A stretch of 64,000 nucleotides of DNA from Deltaproteobacteria bacterium UBA5205. Lineage in GTDB: Bacteria > Desulfobacterota > Syntrophorhabdia > Syntrophorhabdales > Syntrophorhabdaceae. Each line of letters starts with the position of its first letter. The first letter of the stretch is position 1. Under the pieces are notes generated by a model, which worked only from the letters and a program-made list of their open reading frames with translations, had not been told where the DNA came from and did no database searches. Positions 35,086-44,061 of the stretch are shown here, piece by piece. The stretch lies in contig DHVP01000017.1 of NCBI GenBank assembly GCA_002412715.1, positions 117,019 to 181,018 of the forward strand. The letters run 5' to 3'. The translations under genes and the position numbers were made by a program.

Positions 35086-35723
35086 TGAAGATGACCCAGG
35101 ATGAAATCTATCGCACACGAAAAGACTTTTTTAATAAACATGCCGAAGATTGGCACGATGCGTGGTACAAGGACAATGCAACCGGCCGCTATGATAAACA
35201 CGCCAGGGATTTTCAACGCTTGTTCTCGCTCCTCCCCTTAAACGCGGGAGCCCGCGTACTCGATGTTGGATGCGGAACGGGCGTGCTGGTTCCTTTCATT
35301 CTGGAACGTATCACGGCATCGGGAGTCCTTTACGAACTGGACTTCGCGGACCGCATGATAGCAGTAAACAGGAGCCTGCACCAGGCGGATAACACGCGCT
35401 TCATAGTCGCCGACGCTGAAAACGCACCGCTGGATCATGCCTCATGCGACGCGGTCATCTGCTTCTCTTGCTTCCCGCATTTTCATGACAGGGAAAAAGC
35501 CATGCTGATGCTCTCGCGCATCCTCAAACCCAACGGGTTTTTTGCCGTCTCGCACTTTGACTCATCCGAGGCGCTTAACAGGCACCATGAGTCATGTCAC
35601 GCCGTCGCCCACGACCGTCTGCCTGATAAGACAACCATGCGTGCCTTATTTCGGACAGCCGGCCTCACCATTCATATGTTCACCGATGAACCGGGCTTCT
35701 ACTGTATCATTGCAGGAAAGTAG
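35082..35723 (+). CDS. SAM-dependent methyltransferase in the metal-uptake operon
   Basis: 213 aa, class I fold: motif I VLDVGCGTGVL (about 58-70), acidic DFADRM, motif II DAENAPLDHASCDAV, IFSCFPHFHD-like motif III (ICFSCFPHFH). A Cys/His-rich stretch follows, HFDSSEALN then HHESCHAVAHD (168-178), which could bind a metal. It is translationally coupled to the permease. A role in making or modifying a metal ligand (metallophore, cofactor) or in metal-dependent methylation is possible, but no substrate can be named. Confidence 0.75.
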   Translation: MMKMTQDEIYRTRKDFFNKHAEDWHDAWYKDNATGRYDKHARDFQRLFSLLPLNAGARVLDVGCGTGVLVPFILERITASGVLYELDFADRMIAVNRSLHQADNTRFIVADAENAPLDHASCDAVICFSCFPHFHDREKAMLMLSRILKPNGFFAVSHFDSSEALNRHHESCHAVAHDRLPDKTTMRALFRTAGLTIHMFTDEPGFYCIIAGK

Positions 35724-35767
35724 TTTCGGTAAGGTTTCAAGGCAGCCGTTAATCCGGAAAGCAGAGC

Positions 35768-35797
35768 AAAAAAAGGGGCCTTTTCAGGCCCCTTTTT
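35768..35797. terminator. Bidirectional terminator between methyltransferase and porin 1
   Basis: GGGGCC-TTTTCA-GGCCCC flanked by A7 on the left and T5 on the right, so it can stop both the metal operon and the convergent porin transcript. The same hairpin occurs behind porin 2 (37356-37385). Confidence 0.9.
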
Positions 35798-35817
35798 GTC
35801 ATCCGTGGAATCGGGTC

Positions 35818-37083
35818 TTAGAAGAAGTACCAGACGCCGAGTCTGTATGTGTCGATCGAGCCAGTGCGTTCCGCAAAACCTGCGCCAGTACCGGTACCGG
35901 CACCTACGCCGTTGTAACCGTTGAACTGCGTCATCCACTGGAGACCGAATCTGATAGCCTGATTTGCATCCCACAGGAGGTTGACTGCATAGGTCTGTGC
36001 CATATTGCCGAGGTCGCGGTTGTTTGCGCGTGCCCATGAGCTGTAGTTGTACTTCAGGTAGCCGTACATTCCATTAGCCTGAAGTTTGTCGGTGATCCAC
36101 CATGACAGGCCGGAGTAAAGACCGAAGACTGTCGGTGCTGTGTAATCCCCACCGGGCCTTGTGTATGCGCCAAAGGACTGACCGGGAGCCAGCCAGTTGT
36201 TGCCGCCAACATTCTGACCGTAGAAGAAGTTACCATTGAGAAGGAGGGACATTGCTTTGTTGCCCTGTTTCTCGGGAATGATCGGTACGGAATACCTGAA
36301 TGCGGTTACCCAGGCGTTGATCGTATCGTCTTTGTAGTTTGCTGCATTCAGCGGATCAACGTAGGCCTCTTTGTCCCTGCCATAGTACCCACCAATGGCG
36401 AACTTCAGGTTGTGGGGGCCGATCTTGCCGCAGCGGTCCGTCCAGTATGCGATTTCGCCCTGGAGTCCGGGCCAGTTGCTTCTGGCGTAGCCGTCGTTGA
36501 ACTGACGGGTTCCGTCTGACCACTCTGTTGCGCTTGTGATACCGACCATCGTGCTAAATTCTTTGGTGAAGAAATACCGGAAAGCCATCTGGGGAGTCCT
36601 GATGCCCTTGAGGTACTGGGAGAAATCCGTGATACCAACTGCAGGTACGTAGTAGGGCATGCCCCACTGCTGCCAGTTCTGGCCCATCATCAATTCTGCT
36701 GAGTTCCAGTTCATTTTCATGAAGGCGTGCCTCAGCTGGAATCCGCCATACTGGTTGCCTGTTGTTACGCCGCGGAAGTCGCCTTCGATGAAGGCACTTG
36801 TCTTGGCGCCCCACAGATCGGGACCTTTGATGAGAAAGTTGAAACGGGTCTCACCGGCGTTCTGGAAGGTATTGCTGTACTCGTCTGCCAGAATCGCTCT
36901 CTGAGATGAACTCTTTCTTGCAGCTATGTACGCATCTGAATGGTTGTTCTGTGAATTCCAACCCACATCGTACTTTACATAGCCACCGAATGTTACGTCA
37001 TACCTGCTCGTCATGCTACCCGCGTTGCTCAATGCCGGAATCACAAGGAACACTGCAAGCATTAAAAGCACTAACTTCTTCAT
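35818..37083 (-). CDS. Outer-membrane porin, copy 1
   Basis: 421 aa from ATG 37083 (GAGGAGGG upstream). Signal peptide of about 25 residues. Mature start SMTSRYDVTFGGYVKYDVGW, alternating beta strands throughout, terminal RLGVWYFF with final Phe. It may be a general diffusion porin for aromatic or organic acid substrates of an anaerobe, but the substrate is unknown. Paralogue of the next porin, about the same length and similar along its whole length. Confidence 0.85.
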   Translation of the reverse strand: MKKLVLLMLAVFLVIPALSNAGSMTSRYDVTFGGYVKYDVGWNSQNNHSDAYIAARKSSSQRAILADEYSNTFQNAGETRFNFLIKGPDLWGAKTSAFIEGDFRGVTTGNQYGGFQLRHAFMKMNWNSAELMMGQNWQQWGMPYYVPAVGITDFSQYLKGIRTPQMAFRYFFTKEFSTMVGITSATEWSDGTRQFNDGYARSNWPGLQGEIAYWTDRCGKIGPHNLKFAIGGYYGRDKEAYVDPLNAANYKDDTINAWVTAFRYSVPIIPEKQGNKAMSLLLNGNFFYGQNVGGNNWLAPGQSFGAYTRPGGDYTAPTVFGLYSGLSWWITDKLQANGMYGYLKYNYSSWARANNRDLGNMAQTYAVNLLWDANQAIRFGLQWMTQFNGYNGVGAGTGTGAGFAERTGSIDTYRLGVWYFF

Positions 37084-37162
37084 TCTTTCCCTCCTCAATA
37101 TTTTTTTTGCAACCCCTACACAAAATGACTGTTGCTACGCCTTCCTGTATTAAGTGTTTTTA

Positions 37163-37191
37163 ATAATACCAACCGACCTATGGGCTGTCAA
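37163..37191 (-). promoter_or_regulatory. Promoter of porin copy 1
   Basis: Minus strand: TTGACA (37191-37186), 17-bp spacer, TATTAT (37168-37163), with an AT-rich UP-like stretch (AATTAAAAATTATTAATTTT) upstream. The leader is about 75 nt. The rest of the 322-bp porin intergenic region holds only this promoter and the terminator at 37356. Confidence 0.8.
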
Positions 37192-37355
37192 GGGAAAAAT
37201 TAATAATTTTTAATTATCGGTCAAATATTTCATACAGCTTCTGAAATTATACGTCTAATCATAGAAATTTATATGCTGTTTTGTCACTTGCCCGGGTCTC
37301 ATTCCCCCGGCCGAAAAATGCACTGAGGTCTAGCATCGAACATCCGAGACGAAGC

Positions 37356-37385
37356 AAAAAAAGGGGCCTTTTCAGGCCCCTTTTT
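37356..37385. terminator. Terminator behind porin copy 2
   Basis: Same GGGGCC-TTTTCA-GGCCCC hairpin with A and T flanks as at 35768. It terminates porin 2 and shields porin 1. Confidence 0.9.
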
Positions 37386-37405
37386 GCCATCCAAAAAATC
37401 GCGTC

Positions 37406-38683
37406 TTAGAAGAAATACCAGACGCCAAGTCTGTACTGATCGATCTGGCCGGTACGTTCCGCAAAACCCGGACCGGTACCCGTGCCCGTGCCCAGACCGT
37501 TGTAGCCTGTGAACATCGTCATCCACTGAAGACCAAACCTGACGGCCTGGTTTGCATCCCACAGCAGGTTTACGCCGTAGTTCTGCATCATGTTGACTTT
37601 GTCGCGGGCCGCCTGGTTGTTCGAACGTGCCCATTCGCTATAGTTGTACTTCAGGTATCCGTACATTGCATTGGCCTGCAGTTTGTCGGTAATCCACCAT
37701 GTCAGGTTGGAGTACAGTCCAAAGAAAGTCGGTGATGAATACTCATTGTTGGGTCTGGCATAAGCAGCAGCCGTTGTGACTGCGTTGCCGAGCCAGTTGC
37801 TGCCGCCAGCATTCTGACCGACGAAGAAATTACCATTGAGAAGAACGGACATTGCTTTGTTGCCCTGCTTCTCAGGAACGATCGGTACGGAATACCTGAA
37901 CGCGGACACCCAGGAATTGATTGTATCGTCTTTGTAGTTCGCCGCATTGTTCGGGTCGACGTAGTTCTCTTTGTCCCTGCCATAGAAGGCACTGAGAGCG
38001 AACTTCAGGTTGTGGGGGCCGATCTTGCCGCAGCGGTCGGACCAGTATGCTATCTCACTCATGAGTCCCGGCCAGTTGCTTCTGGCATAACCGTCATTGA
38101 ACTGACGGGTTCCGTCTGACCAGTCTGTCGCGCCGGTAATACCGACCATTGCGTTAAATTCCTTGGTAAAGAAATACCGGAAAGCCATCTGGGGAACCCT
38201 GATGCCTTTGAGGTACTGGGAGTAATCAACGATACCTACTGAAGGCCCATAGTAGGGCATACCCCACTGTTGCCAGTTCTGGCCGATCATCAATTCCGCT
38301 GAGGTCCAGTTAAATTTCATGAAGGCGTGTCTCAGCTGGAATCCGCCGTACTGGTTGCCTGTCGTCACGCCGCGGAAGTCGCCTTCGATGAAGGCGCTTG
38401 TCTTGGCGCCCCACAGATCGGGACCCTTGACGAGAAAGTTGAAACGGGTCTCACCGCCGCTCTGGAAGGTGTTGCCATACTCGTCTGCCAGAACTGATCT
38501 TGTGGATGAGCTCTTCCTGAGAGAAAATGTCGGATCTGCTGAATTGTTCTGTGAGGACCAGCCCACATCGTACTTTACGTAACCACCAAATGTTACGTCG
38601 TACCTGCTGGTCATGCTGCCCGCGTTGCTGAGTACCGGAATGACAAGGAACAGTGCAACCATAATGAGTACTATCTTCTTCAT
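37406..38683 (-). CDS. Outer-membrane porin, copy 2
   Basis: 425 aa from ATG 38683 (AAGGAGG upstream). Signal peptide MKKIVLIMVALFLVIPVLSNAG-like of about 25 residues, mature start SMTSRYDVTFGGYVKYDVGW as in copy 1, terminal RLGVWYFF. Differences from copy 1 cluster in what should be loops (after KYDVGW, and near FFVGQNAGGSNW), as expected of paralogues adapting pore properties. Confidence 0.85.
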   Translation of the reverse strand: MKKIVLIMVALFLVIPVLSNAGSMTSRYDVTFGGYVKYDVGWSSQNNSADPTFSLRKSSSTRSVLADEYGNTFQSGGETRFNFLVKGPDLWGAKTSAFIEGDFRGVTTGNQYGGFQLRHAFMKFNWTSAELMIGQNWQQWGMPYYGPSVGIVDYSQYLKGIRVPQMAFRYFFTKEFNAMVGITGATDWSDGTRQFNDGYARSNWPGLMSEIAYWSDRCGKIGPHNLKFALSAFYGRDKENYVDPNNAANYKDDTINSWVSAFRYSVPIVPEKQGNKAMSVLLNGNFFVGQNAGGSNWLGNAVTTAAAYARPNNEYSSPTFFGLYSNLTWWITDKLQANAMYGYLKYNYSEWARSNNQAARDKVNMMQNYGVNLLWDANQAVRFGLQWMTMFTGYNGLGTGTGTGPGFAERTGQIDQYRLGVWYFF

Positions 38684-38781
38684 TCTTGCCTCCTTAAGAC
38701 TTTTTTGCATCCCTAAGATTTTGTTTAGCAACTCCATACCTAATTTATCGCCACAACACCTCCTTAAATTAAAGTTTTTTA

Positions 38782-38810
38782 ATATTACCAATCGCCCTAT
38801 GGCCTGTCAA
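38782..38810 (-). promoter_or_regulatory. Promoter of porin copy 2
   Basis: Minus strand: TTGACA (38810-38805), 17-bp spacer, TAATAT (38787-38782), preceded by the palindromic AT-rich stretch AATTAAAAATTTTTAAT. Closely similar to the copy 1 promoter, including the spacer, so the duplication included the control region. Confidence 0.8.
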
Positions 38811-38942
38811 GAAAAACATTAAAAATTTTTAATTATAGACCATACATTTCGTACAACCCCTAAAATTATATGTTTAGCGACAGGAACTTATATCTTTTCC
38901 TCTCAATTTTCTCCTTCCCTGGCCCTAATCCGTGGTCTTTTA

Positions 38943-38951
38943 TGCTATACT
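38943..38951 (+). promoter_or_regulatory. Extended -10 (TGCTATACT) upstream of the aldolase
   Basis: TGC-TATACT lies 28 bp before the aldolase ATG; the -35 region is poor. Same nine bases as upstream of the kinase gene at 4579. Confidence 0.45.
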
Positions 38952-38979
38952 CTCTCCAATAAATCCAAGGAGGGGACAT

Positions 38980-39831
38980 ATGGAACCAAAAGAGGTGCGG
39001 CTGCAAGGGTTATTTCAAACCTACGGAAAAGCGATCATATTGCCCTACGACCAGGGACTTGAACATGGGCCGCGGGATTTCTTTAACGCAAGGTTCGCCG
39101 AGGATCCCCTGCACATCATTGATATCGCAAAGAAAGGTCGTTATAACGCCGTCGTCTTCCATGTGGGAAATGCCCGGCGTTATTTCAAGGATATGTATAA
39201 CCAGGTGCCCCTTGTTCTCAAGGTAAACGGCAAGACGGAGATACCTTCGGACGAAGAGCCCCTCTCCCCCATCACAGCCACCATCGACGAGGCGCTTGCC
39301 CTGTCCGCAATAGCCGTCGGGTACACGCTCTACATAGGCTCACCGCGGCAGGATGAGGATATCGAACAATTCACCTACGTTCGTGAGGAAGCCCACAGGG
39401 CCGGTCTTCCCGTCATAGTCTGGTCGTACCCCAGGGGTCGCGAGATCGAGGCCAAAGGCGGCAAGAACAGCCTCTATGCCATCGAATACGCTGCGCGCGT
39501 CGCAGCGGAACTCGGAGCCGACATGATCAAGGTCAACGTACCCAGCCTCAAGAAAAATCCCGCCATACCAGCTCCTTACCGCGATTTCGAAACGGATCTC
39601 CTTGAAGCAATCAAGAGGGTCATCGGTACCACCGGCGGTGTTCCGGTGATCTTCGCCGGCGGCGAAATGGTTTCCGACGAGGATCTCCTTGCGAAGGCAA
39701 GCCTGTGTATCCGGGCAGGCGGATCAGGCTTCATCTTTGGACGGAATATCTGGCAGAGACCGCTGGATAACGCCCTGGAGATCACGAAGAGCATCAGGGA
39801 AGTCATTCGAACGGAAAGACAGAAGAAATAG
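38980..39831 (+). CDS. Class I fructose-bisphosphate aldolase, DhnA/archaeal type
   Basis: 283 aa, TIM-barrel DeoC/FbaB family. ILPYDQGLEHGP, WSYPRGREIEAKGG, Schiff-base Lys in ADMIKVNVPS, and phosphate loop RAGGSGFIFGRN. Cleaves fructose-1,6-bisphosphate; related 2-amino-3,7-dideoxy-heptulosonate synthases are the alternative. ATG follows AAGGAGGGG. Archease follows after 13 bp. Confidence 0.85.
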   Translation: MEPKEVRLQGLFQTYGKAIILPYDQGLEHGPRDFFNARFAEDPLHIIDIAKKGRYNAVVFHVGNARRYFKDMYNQVPLVLKVNGKTEIPSDEEPLSPITATIDEALALSAIAVGYTLYIGSPRQDEDIEQFTYVREEAHRAGLPVIVWSYPRGREIEAKGGKNSLYAIEYAARVAAELGADMIKVNVPSLKKNPAIPAPYRDFETDLLEAIKRVIGTTGGVPVIFAGGEMVSDEDLLAKASLCIRAGGSGFIFGRNIWQRPLDNALEITKSIREVIRTERQKK

Positions 39832-39844
39832 CTGTGAGGTTCTC

Positions 39845-40252
39845 ATGCAGTCTTTCAAGGTCCTTGACCATGATGCGGATATACGCCTCGAAGTATATGG
39901 GACCTCAATGGAAGAACTGTATCGTAATGCCGCCACGGCCATTTTTTCGCTTATAACCAACCCCGCGAATGTTAGCCCGGCTTTAGAGAAAAAGGTCACC
40001 GTATCGGGTAACGGGGAGCTCCTTATCAATTTTCTCAACGAACTCCTCTTTATCTGGGATGTCGAGAGGTTTATCCCCGTCGATGTGTCGGTCTCTTTTC
40101 AGGCAGGCAGCCTCGCTGCCGTCATGAAGGGTGACATATTCGACGAAGATAAGCATGTTATAGAGATGGAAATGAAGGCGGTTACCTACCACAAATTTTC
40201 CCTCGCACAGGAAAACGGGATCTTCAAGGCCACTTTTGTTGTAGATGTGTGA
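39845..40252 (+). CDS. Archease
   Basis: 135 aa. N-terminal LDHDADIRLEVYG with its Asp cluster, YRNAATAIFSLI, LINFLNELLFIWD, and C-terminal TYHKFSLAQENGIFKATFVVDV-type strands define the archease family. It accelerates guanylylation and multiple turnover of RtcB RNA ligase. rtcB follows after 38 bp, a textbook partnership. Confidence 0.92.
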   Translation: MQSFKVLDHDADIRLEVYGTSMEELYRNAATAIFSLITNPANVSPALEKKVTVSGNGELLINFLNELLFIWDVERFIPVDVSVSFQAGSLAAVMKGDIFDEDKHVIEMEMKAVTYHKFSLAQENGIFKATFVVDV

Positions 40253-40290
40253 AGCGAGGTTCCAGCTTTCATGATTCAAGGGGGTACGTT

Positions 40291-41742
40291 ATGAGCCAAG
40301 AAACAATCAATCTCCAGAAGATTGATGAGAACCGCTATATCGTGAAAAAAAGCGGGCTCATGCGGGTCGACGGCATCGTGTATGTCGATGAGGAACTGCT
40401 CGGATACCTCGGCACCGATGAAAGTATAAAACAGGTCCAGAATGTCGCCACGCTCCCGGGTATAGTCAAGGGATCTCTGGCAATGCCCGATATTCACTGG
40501 GGTTACGGGTTTCCCATAGGCGGGGTGGCGGCCTTTGACATCGAAGAAGGGATCATCTCTCCCGGCGGCGTCGGCTACGATATCAATTGAGGCGTCCGGC
40601 TCCTGCGCTCCGTGTTGAGCGTAAAGGATGTCCGGGGCAGGATTCCGGATATTGTCGATGGGTTGTTTCGAAACGTCCCGAGCGGCCTGGGATCGCGGCG
40701 CAAAGACCTTAAGCTCTCCCATGGCGAATTGAAGGCTGTATTGCAGAAAGGGGCACGGTGGGCCATAGCTCATGGTTTCGGGACGAGCTCGGACCTGGAG
40801 CATATCGAGAATCAGGGGTGCCTCGATGATGCCGACCCCGATGCGGTTTCCGAGAAGGCATACGAGCGGGGAAAAGACCAACTCGGTACCGTCGGCAGCG
40901 GTAACCACTTCGTTGAGGTAGGTTATATTGCCGAGATCTTCGACGAGAATGCGGCCCGGGCGTTCGGTCTTTTCCGGGATCAGGCGACCATAATGATCCA
41001 TACAGGATCGCGCGGCCTGGGGTACCAGGTCTGTGATGAATCCATCAGGCAGATGCTGCAGGCCGCCGAAAAATACGGCATCACCCTGGTTGACAGGCAA
41101 TTGTGCTGCGCACCTTTCAATTCGACCGAAGGACGCCGTTATTTTTCAGCTATGGCGGCTGCCGCCAATTACGCCTTCGCCAACCGCCAGATGATCACAC
41201 ACTGGGTCCGCGAAACCTTCCAGGAGGTGTACGGTACCAGTGATGTTTCACTAGGCCTTGGGCTCGTCTACGACGTGTGCCATAACATCGCAAAAAAAGA
41301 AACGCACCGGGTAGCGGGAAAAGATGTAACGTTGTGTGTTCACCGCAAGGGTGCCACACGGGCCTTCCCTCCCGATAGTCCCCTCATTCCCGACAGGTAC
41401 AGGAAAGTAGGCCAGCCCGTGCTGGTTCCGGGCGATATGGGCAGGGCTTCCTACATTCTTGCGGGAACACAGCAAGCCATGGATGAGACCTTCGGGAGCA
41501 CCTGCCACGGTGCAGGAAGGGTCATGAGCAGGAACCAGGCAATGAGGACATCCCGGGGACGATCGATATCGAAGGAAATGGAGGAGCTCGGTGTCTACGT
41601 GAGGGCCGCCAGTAAGGCAACCCTTGCAGAAGAGATGCCCGAGGCATACAAGGACGTTTCAAAGGTCGTCCGGGTCGTCCACCGGGCAGGAATATCGAAG
41701 CTGGTGGCCAAGATCATACCGATGGGGTCTATCAAGGGATAA
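40291..41742 (+). CDS. rtcB: RtcB RNA-splicing ligase, probable selenoprotein (in-frame UGA)
   Basis: 483 aa if UGA is read as selenocysteine. The frame runs from ATG 40291 (AAGGGGGT upstream) to a TGA at 40588-40590 and continues in the same frame to TAA at 41742. The TGA falls inside the invariant motif: GGVGYDIN-UGA-GVRLLRS, where all RtcB proteins have Cys, a ligand of the catalytic Mn pair. Sec would be residue 100. The downstream half is intact, with GSGNHFVEVG, IHTGSRGLGYQV and the guanylylated His in TCHGAGRVMSR. No other stop or frameshift is seen. RtcB joins 2',3'-cyclic phosphate and 5'-OH RNA ends with GTP. A real stop with two gene halves is the less likely alternative. Confidence 0.88.
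40601..40628 (+). promoter_or_regulatory. Candidate bacterial SECIS hairpin in rtcB
   Basis: Downstream of the UGA, CGCTC (40606-40610) pairs with GAGCG (40617-40621) around loop CGUGUU, and TCCT (40601-40604) pairs with AGGA (40625-40628) beyond a small internal loop. The apical loop starts 20 nt after the UGA and contains GU, as SelB-binding hairpins do. Confidence 0.65.
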
Positions 41743-41818
41743 GAGAAACCGCTTCTTTTTTTCACGTTCCGGCGGTCCAACGGTTGCAACCGTTTCTATA
41801 TAATGGTAATTAACAGCT

Positions 41819-42346
41819 ATGACTGACGAAAAAGGGCTCATCATTGTCTTCACCGGTGACGGAAAGGGGAAAACCACGGCTGCACTGGGCATAGCGCTCC
41901 GTGCTATGGGTCACGGGAACAGAACCGTTTTTCTTCAGTTCATGAAGGGTCGGGAAAAATCGGGAGAACAAGTACTCGACAAAGCAGGGATTTCCCTTGT
42001 TGAGGTCCGCGCCATCGGCGCCGGGTTCTTCAAGAAAGGTGACGATCCCGCCCCTCATCGCAAAGCCGCCGAGGAGGGTTGGTTCGTCGCCGAAAAGGAA
42101 CTCGCCTCCGGCAGCGCCGATATCCTTGTCCTTGACGAGATCTCCCATGCCGTCAATTCCGGCCTCCTCTCTGCGGAAGCGGTCACGCGGGCCATCCGAA
42201 ACAAACGGGACGGGCTTCACCTTATCCTGACGGGCCGGAATATGCCCGGCAACCTCATCGACATCGCCGATATGGTCACGGAAATGAAGGAGATACGTCA
42301 CCCCTACCACAGGGGCAGGAGCGCTGTAAAAGGGATAGACTACTAA
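41819..42346 (+). CDS. cobO: Cob(I)alamin adenosyltransferase (CobA/CobO/BtuR)
   Basis: 175 aa. P-loop FTGDGKGKTTAALG, QFMKG, and LDEISHAV Walker-B-like segment, ending RHPYHRGRSAVKGIDY, a family-typical tail. Makes adenosylcobalamin. No cobalamin riboswitch is seen in the 76-bp upstream gap. Confidence 0.93.
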   Translation: MTDEKGLIIVFTGDGKGKTTAALGIALRAMGHGNRTVFLQFMKGREKSGEQVLDKAGISLVEVRAIGAGFFKKGDDPAPHRKAAEEGWFVAEKELASGSADILVLDEISHAVNSGLLSAEAVTRAIRNKRDGLHLILTGRNMPGNLIDIADMVTEMKEIRHPYHRGRSAVKGIDY

Positions 42347-42390
42347 CCCTGCGGGCGTTTCCCCTGAAACCTGAAACTCTGCAACCCTCT

Positions 42391-43260
42391 TCACCGTCTT
42401 GCCAGATATACACTCAGAAAAATAATGGAGCCCCCGATAAGCTGGGAAAAGTGGAGGGTCTCTGACAGCACAAAATAGGCCGCTATTGCTCCAAAAGCCG
42501 GAACACAGTACTGATAGATCATCGTTCGGGAGGCTCCGATCCTGGCAACCCCCCTGTACCAGAGGAAAAAGGCGACAACAATGGAAAAGATAATGGAAAA
42601 GATGACGATCAGCCAGCCAGTCAGGGAAAGACGGGCCAACTCACCCCAATCGAAAAAGGAGGGTACGAAGAATCCAAGGAGAATGGAACCGGCCGCCATA
42701 CTGTAGGCCGTTACCTTTAATGGTGAGTGTTTTTCCAGGAGCGGCTTGGAAAGAATCGTGTAGAGTGCCCAGGAAAAACTGGCGAGAAGCGCTAGGACAT
42801 TACCGGCAACATCGCCGCCCATGAAAGAAGCCCAGTCTCCCTTTGTCATGAGAATGTAGACGCCTATGAATCCCGTCACGATGGCAAGAAGTCTTTTCTT
42901 TACGAATTTTTCATAGCCGAATAGGCTGCTCAGGAACCCGCCGTAGATGGGCGACATGTTGATCAGAATACCCACATTGACCGCCGAGGTATACTTCAGC
43001 GCAAAGGTAAAAAGGAACTGATAAAGGGCGATGCCCACGGCGCCGAGCAATGTAAGCCGCCATATATCCCGGGGCGGCACCTTTACATCTTCGAGAAAAA
43101 AGAGTAAAAGAAATAGAAGAACGCTCCCTGTGATAAACCGGATCAATATGACGTTTACCGGAGACAGGTCGTTAAGGAGAAACTTGACCGCCACCAGATT
43201 CGCGCCCCAGATTGCCGACACGCAGAGGAGTAAAAAATCTGACAGGCGTTCACGCTCCAC
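42391..43260 (-). CDS. EamA/DMT-family transporter
   Basis: 289 aa with ten hydrophobic segments in two EamA repeats (about 8-140 and 150-288; SAIWGANLVAVKFLL and ALLASFSWALYTILSKPLL repeat starts). Inner-membrane exporter of metabolites; substrate unknown. GTG start with only a weak ribosome-binding site. Convergent with cobO and divergent from pyrF. Confidence 0.82.
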   Translation of the reverse strand: MERERLSDFLLLCVSAIWGANLVAVKFLLNDLSPVNVILIRFITGSVLLFLLLFFLEDVKVPPRDIWRLTLLGAVGIALYQFLFTFALKYTSAVNVGILINMSPIYGGFLSSLFGYEKFVKKRLLAIVTGFIGVYILMTKGDWASFMGGDVAGNVLALLASFSWALYTILSKPLLEKHSPLKVTAYSMAAGSILLGFFVPSFFDWGELARLSLTGWLIVIFSIIFSIVVAFFLWYRGVARIGASRTMIYQYCVPAFGAIAAYFVLSETLHFSQLIGGSIIFLSVYLARR

Positions 43261-43326
43261 GCACTATTCTTAATTGCAGTGAAAACCTTTGTCAATTCCT
43301 AATCGCGAAGAAGGTGAAAATTTACG

Positions 43327-44061
43327 ATGGAGAATTCGATGGACCCCAAGGAAAAAATAATCTTTGCGCTTGATGTAGACCGCTTTGAGGAGGCACAACA
43401 GCTTGTCATGGAATTCAAAGACCATGTCGGTATGTTCAAGGTGGGCAAGCAGCTTTTCACGCAGTGCGGACCTAAAATAGTTGACTATATCAAACTGAAG
43501 AACTCGAAGGTATTCCTGGACCTCAAATATCACGATATCCCCAATACGGTCGCGAAGGCCTCCATAGAAGCGGCCAAACTCGGTGTGGATATCCTGAATG
43601 TACATGCTTCGGGGGGGTTCACCATGATGAGCGAGGCGAAGCGGGCCCTTGTTGAAGCAGGCAAGAACCCCGACATCCGGCGGCCGAAGATCATAGGGGT
43701 AACGGTCCTCACAAGCCTCGACGACGGCGAGTTGAAAAGGGTCGGTTTTGACATCCCCGTTATCGAATTAACGAAAAGATTGGCGCTCCTTACCAGGGAA
43801 GCCGGGCTTGACGGCGTTGTCGCCGGGGGAAGCGAGATCGAGATGATCCGCGAACTCTGCGGAAAAGATTTTCTCATAATCACCCCCGGCGTCAGGCTTG
43901 AGGAAAAAAAGGATGACCAGAAGCGGACGATTACACCGCAGGAGGCCATCCGCAGAGGAGCTTCGTATATTGTTCTCGGACGAGCGGTAAGGGACGCAGC
44001 CGATCCCCGGGCCCTTTTGAAAAAAATCACCGGGGACATAGCGAATGCCCTTTCTCTATAA
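43327..44061 (+). CDS. pyrF: Orotidine 5'-phosphate decarboxylase
   Basis: 244 aa, TIM barrel. Signature FLDLKYHDIPNTVAKA holds the D-x-K-x2-D catalytic set; TPGVR and VLGRAV phosphate loop follow. Final step of UMP synthesis. ATG 43327 is the longest start; ATG 43339 has GGAG 6 nt upstream and may be the true one. Overlaps the next gene by 17 nt. Confidence 0.95.
   Translation: MENSMDPKEKIIFALDVDRFEEAQQLVMEFKDHVGMFKVGKQLFTQCGPKIVDYIKLKNSKVFLDLKYHDIPNTVAKASIEAAKLGVDILNVHASGGFTMMSEAKRALVEAGKNPDIRRPKIIGVTVLTSLDDGELKRVGFDIPVIELTKRLALLTREAGLDGVVAGGSEIEMIRELCGKDFLIITPGVRLEEKKDDQKRTITPQEAIRRGASYIVLGRAVRDAADPRALLKKITGDIANALSL

Noticed and set aside
40588..40612. rtcB read as two genes or as a nonsense-mutated pseudogene
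   Set aside because: The frame is unbroken across the TGA, the TGA stands at an invariant Cys, both halves are fully conserved and no ribosome-binding site precedes the second half. Selenocysteine explains all of it.
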